Part shown: piece after piece, positions 61,447 to 64,000 of the stretch | Numbering within the stretch: position 1 is the first letter of the stretch | How the letters are laid out: every line of letters starts with the position of its first letter | From: Myxococcales bacterium | Lineage (GTDB): Bacteria > Myxococcota > Myxococcia > Myxococcales > Myxococcaceae | Length of the DNA: 64,000 nucleotides | NCBI GenBank assembly: GCA_030681895.1 | Contig: JAUXRI010000313.1 | Span: 27,377 to 91,376, forward strand | Direction: 5' to 3' | Translations under genes and position numbers: made by a program | The notes under the pieces: model-generated | Told to the model about the DNA's origin: nothing | The model's input: the letters and a program-made list of their open reading frames with translations, nothing else | Databases searched by the model: none

Positions 61447-61950
61447 TCAGTTGGGGCGGTTGACCACGGCCGTCGCGAAGCGCGTCGGGTCGGAGAAGAC
61501 GACCAGCACGAACGACGCGTTCAGCTCATCGTCTTCCAGCCTCTGAATTCGAAGGTCCTTCACCAGCGCCAGCTTGCGCCACTGGCTGACCTCGTCGAGG
61601 AAGCTCATCAGCTTCCGGTAGTTCCCGCGCACTGACACATCGAAGCTCAAGGCGTCTTTGGTGGTGACTCGTTGCGCGATGCGCGTGCCACGGAGCCTCG
61701 CGACTGCGGCGGTGTCCCCGATCGCGGCAAACACCTCATCCGCGTCCACGCGTCGGTTGCACTCGCTCTGGGCGTCGGCGAAGCGAGACTCGACCACGTC
61801 GGTCTCTCGCGCGAGCTGAACGATGTCCTCGCGCGATGGCCCCACCTGCGTTTCCGGCACCGAACGCGCGACCGGACTGGCCGGGCGGAACACGAACAGG
61901 GCGGCGACGATGAGCCCCGAAATCGACAGCCCCATGGCGATGGCTCTCAT
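61447..61950 (-). CDS. PilO/GspM-like single-pass membrane protein
   Basis: 167 aa. AGAGGA lies before ATG 61950. One N-terminal segment (AIAMGLSISGLIVAALFVF), a short coil (REDIVQLARETDVVESRFADAQ), then a ferredoxin-like part (LSFDVSVRGNYRKLMSFLDEV, ELNASFVLVVFSD), the usual build of PilO of type IV pili and GspM of type II secretion. No other pilus or secretion gene is near, so it is an isolated copy. Convergent with the lectin-like gene, divergent from the histidine kinase gene. Confidence 0.7.
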   Translation of the reverse strand: MRAIAMGLSISGLIVAALFVFRPASPVARSVPETQVGPSREDIVQLARETDVVESRFADAQSECNRRVDADEVFAAIGDTAAVARLRGTRIAQRVTTKDALSFDVSVRGNYRKLMSFLDEVSQWRKLALVKDLRIQRLEDDELNASFVLVVFSDPTRFATAVVNRPN

Positions 61951-62161
61951 CTGGATTCCTCTCGAGACCGCGACACCTGGTGCGAGGGCTACTCCGAAGG
62001 GGCGCTGAAAGTCCAACCGCAGCCCGTGCGGGAGACGTTGCAGCGTCATCGAACAGCAGACCTCTGCCGCGCCATCTCGCTTGTGCTCGTGCTCCCGGCG
62101 GTGTCTCCTCTCGAAGTCGCTCACGCTCGAGGCTGCTGAGTTCATCTGAGAGGGGAGGCGC

Positions 62162-63559
62162 ATGTCGAGACTCGCGCAGGCCCTCACCATCATCGGCTGC
62201 ATCAGCGCGGTGTTGGTCGCGGCGACGTTGCAGCACCTGGTGGTGCTCCAGACGGGAATCGAACTGCGCAGGCTCATCGTTCCGTTCGTCGTCGGAGCGA
62301 CCTTCGGCGCCCTCATCGTCGCCCTCGTGAACGCGCGCGCCGCGCAGCGCCTGAGCCTGGCGTCGCTCGCCGCGCAACGAGCCGAGATTGCCGGGCTCAA
62401 CCTGCGCCTGTCCGAGACGGTTCGCAGCCAGGGGAACGAGCTCAAGACGGCTGAGCGCCGGCTCATCGAAGCCGACCGCCTCGGCGCCGTCGGGCTGCTG
62501 GCGGGAGGCGTGGCGCACGACTTCAACAACCTGCTCACGGTGATGCTGTCGGGCGCGGCGTTCCTGGGTGAGACGGCCGAGGGTGAAGAGAAAGAGGTCG
62601 TCGAGAGCATGCTCTCTGCCGGCGAGCGCGGCGCGACCCTCACCACCCAGCTGCTCGCGCTCGCGAGGCCGCCACGAAAGAGCAGCGAGGTGCGCTGCCT
62701 CAACCGGTCGGTCGAGGCGCTGGAGTCCCTCTCGCGCCGGCTGTTGGGCAGCTCCATTCGGCTCCAGGTGAACCGGTGCGCGGGCTCGCTCTCCGTGCCG
62801 GTGGGGCGCGCCTCACTGGAGCAGGTGCTGGTGAACCTGGTCGTCAACGCGCGCGACGCGATGCCGGGCGGCGGCACCTTCACCATCGTCACCGAACGAG
62901 CGGAGCGCTCCGCAGTGCTCCGCGTGAAGGACACGGGAGCCGGAATGTCGCCCGAGGTGCAGGCGCGCATCTTCCAGCCCTTCTTCACCACCAAGGGCGA
63001 AGGGCGTGGCACCGGGCTGGGCCTGGCGGTGGTGATGGACGCGATTCAGCGCGCGGGCGGAGACATCTCCGTCGACTCGACGCCCGGCCAGGGCACCACC
63101 TTCGTCTTGAGCTTTCCGCTCGCAGACGTGGACGAGGCCGAGGCGACGCCGCCTGTGAGCGCCCGCGAAGCGCTCGTCGCGCTCGTCTTCGTCGATGAAG
63201 AGTCCGGGCTGCGTGTGGTGACTGGCAGCGCGATGGCGCAACAAGGCTACGAGGTGAAGACCTGCGCTGGACAGGCCGAGGCGCTCGTGGCGCTCGAGGC
63301 GTCCCTGCAGTCGGGGCGCGTGGTGGCGCTGGTCACCGACATCGTCCTCGCCGACGGTGATGGCCACACGCTCGTGCACGAGGCCAGGCGGAGGGCGCCG
63401 CGGCTCCCGGTCGTGATGACGTCGTCGTTCGGGCTGGCCGAGGTCGAGGGCGCAGGCATCGTCCTCGCAAAGCCCTACACGCCGGCGCGGTTGATGGAGG
63501 CGCTCGACAAGGCCATTCGCGTCGCGCGCCAGGAGGTCAGCTCGGCCGCTCGTTCGTGA
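62162..63559 (+). CDS. Hybrid sensor histidine kinase with C-terminal receiver domain
   Basis: 465 aa; strong ribosome site GGGGAGG. Two N-terminal segments (TIIGCISAVLVAATLQHLVV; LIVPFVVGATFGALIVALV) with almost no outside loop, a coil, then HisKA with His119 in GGVAHDFNNLL, HATPase motifs (NLVVNARDAM, VKDTGAGM, GEGRGTGLGL), and a receiver domain at about 345-455 with phospho-acceptor Asp393 (VTDIVL) and late Lys in LAKPY. The short sensor part suggests that it senses the membrane state or a partner. No cognate regulator gene is adjacent. Confidence 0.9.
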   Translation: MSRLAQALTIIGCISAVLVAATLQHLVVLQTGIELRRLIVPFVVGATFGALIVALVNARAAQRLSLASLAAQRAEIAGLNLRLSETVRSQGNELKTAERRLIEADRLGAVGLLAGGVAHDFNNLLTVMLSGAAFLGETAEGEEKEVVESMLSAGERGATLTTQLLALARPPRKSSEVRCLNRSVEALESLSRRLLGSSIRLQVNRCAGSLSVPVGRASLEQVLVNLVVNARDAMPGGGTFTIVTERAERSAVLRVKDTGAGMSPEVQARIFQPFFTTKGEGRGTGLGLAVVMDAIQRAGGDISVDSTPGQGTTFVLSFPLADVDEAEATPPVSAREALVALVFVDEESGLRVVTGSAMAQQGYEVKTCAGQAEALVALEASLQSGRVVALVTDIVLADGDGHTLVHEARRRAPRLPVVMTSSFGLAEVEGAGIVLAKPYTPARLMEALDKAIRVARQEVSSAARS

Positions 63560-64000
63560 GGGGCGGCGGCAGCAACTCCGCGCGCGCGGGCAGCAGCCGA
63601 GGGAGCAGGAACCCCGTGCGCTGCACGTACGCCGCCCACTCGGGGTAGCGCGACATGCTGCGCTCCTTGGTGAGCATGTTGGGCACGAACACGCCCAGCC
63701 AGACCCACGCGAGCACCAGCCACGGCGCCCAGTGCATCGTCAGCACCGCGAAGGCGCCGTAGAGCATCATCTCGCCGAGGTAGTTCGGGTGACGAATGCG
63801 CGCGAAGAAGCCGGTGGTGATGAGCCCGCGTTTTGCTTTCAGCGTGAAGTACTTCTGCGCGTCGCTGCCCATCATGATGACGACGCCCATCACGTAGACG
63901 AGGGTGGCCGTCGCGAGCAGCCACAGCGGCGCCTCGATGCGGCGGCTCACGATGAGGATTGGTGAAATCCAGTACAGGGCGAGCGCGCCGGCCCACATCA
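63537..64000 (-). CDS. Isoprenylcysteine-methyltransferase/DUF1295-like membrane protein, incomplete
   Basis: Coding runs to the right edge; the Met at 63998 may be internal, since this family usually has more membrane segments in front. Segments WLLATATLVYVMGVVIMMG and MMLYGAFAVLTMHWAPWLVL and the conserved GLITTGFFARIRHPNYLGEM, the SAM-binding part of the PEMT/ICMT superfamily, are present. Likely methylates a lipid or a small membrane-bound molecule. Its 3' end overlaps that of the histidine kinase gene by 23 nt (convergent). Confidence 0.75.
   Translation of the reverse strand, partial: MWAGALALYWISPILIVSRRIEAPLWLLATATLVYVMGVVIMMGSDAQKYFTLKAKRGLITTGFFARIRHPNYLGEMMLYGAFAVLTMHWAPWLVLAWVWLGVFVPNMLTKERSMSRYPEWAAYVQRTGFLLPRLLPARAELLPPPLTNERPS

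Overview
This 64 kb, high-GC window most resembles a myxobacterium (Myxococcota, Myxococcales-like). I infer this from gene content, not from a marker gene. It has two Ser/Thr protein kinases, an FHA-domain sigma-54 activator, many lipoproteins with glycine-rich linkers, Kelch and beta-propeller lipoproteins, multihaem cytochromes, a DUF1444 protein and an ECF41-type sigma factor. I see no rRNA or tRNA gene, insertion sequence, phage module or CRISPR array. Genes are tightly packed and many neighbours overlap by 4 nt.

Layout. 1-5.0 kb: end of a lipoprotein gene, a kinase with a C-terminal TPR-like region, small secreted proteins and a HemG-like flavodoxin. 5.2-15.3 kb (minus strand): a nine-gene run coding for two NHL-repeat lipoproteins, an outer-membrane barrel and six c-type cytochromes with 41 haem-binding motifs in total. 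It looks like a porin-cytochrome electron conduit. 15.5-20.3 kb: a TPR protein, a Gly-rich lipoprotein and an FHA sigma-54 activator in one operon, convergent with a PEGA-domain kinase. The two units share a 16-bp palindrome upstream and are separated by a degenerate tandem repeat. 20.4-26.0 kb: a small cytochrome c, then a TetR-type regulator divergent from a TolC/DevC/DevA/DevB-type export operon. 26-33.8 kb: small secreted proteins, a beta-propeller dihaem lipoprotein, a Kelch-like lipoprotein, an ECF41 sigma factor with its own recognisable promoter plus an orphan Sdh-type membrane subunit, and a MauG/CcpA-type peroxidase.

33.9-50.9 kb: a carotenoid-desaturase-like flavoprotein, a DUF1444 protein, a large Kelch lipoprotein, an unusual AAA+ protein fused to a release-factor-2-like domain, a surface-glycan-type operon (DUF2079, GT2, epimerase, lipocalin), a methyltransferase, a coiled-coil lipoprotein and a zinc alcohol dehydrogenase relative. 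51-64 kb: an RNA ligase-phosphotransferase fusion, a C39/HExxH double-peptidase-like protein, an exported protein made of three ribosomal L7/L12 C-terminal domains, a ferritin-like/Cys-rich/radical-SAM operon, an anchored lectin-like protein, a PilO-like protein, a hybrid histidine kinase and an incomplete membrane methyltransferase.

The most unusual items are the AAA+-RF2-like fusion at 39.1-41.9 kb, the RNA ligase-APH fusion at 51.5-52.9 kb, the exported L7/L12-repeat protein at 57.4-58.1 kb and the radical-SAM operon at 58.2-60.4 kb. All functional statements come from motif reading and family knowledge; no database search was run.
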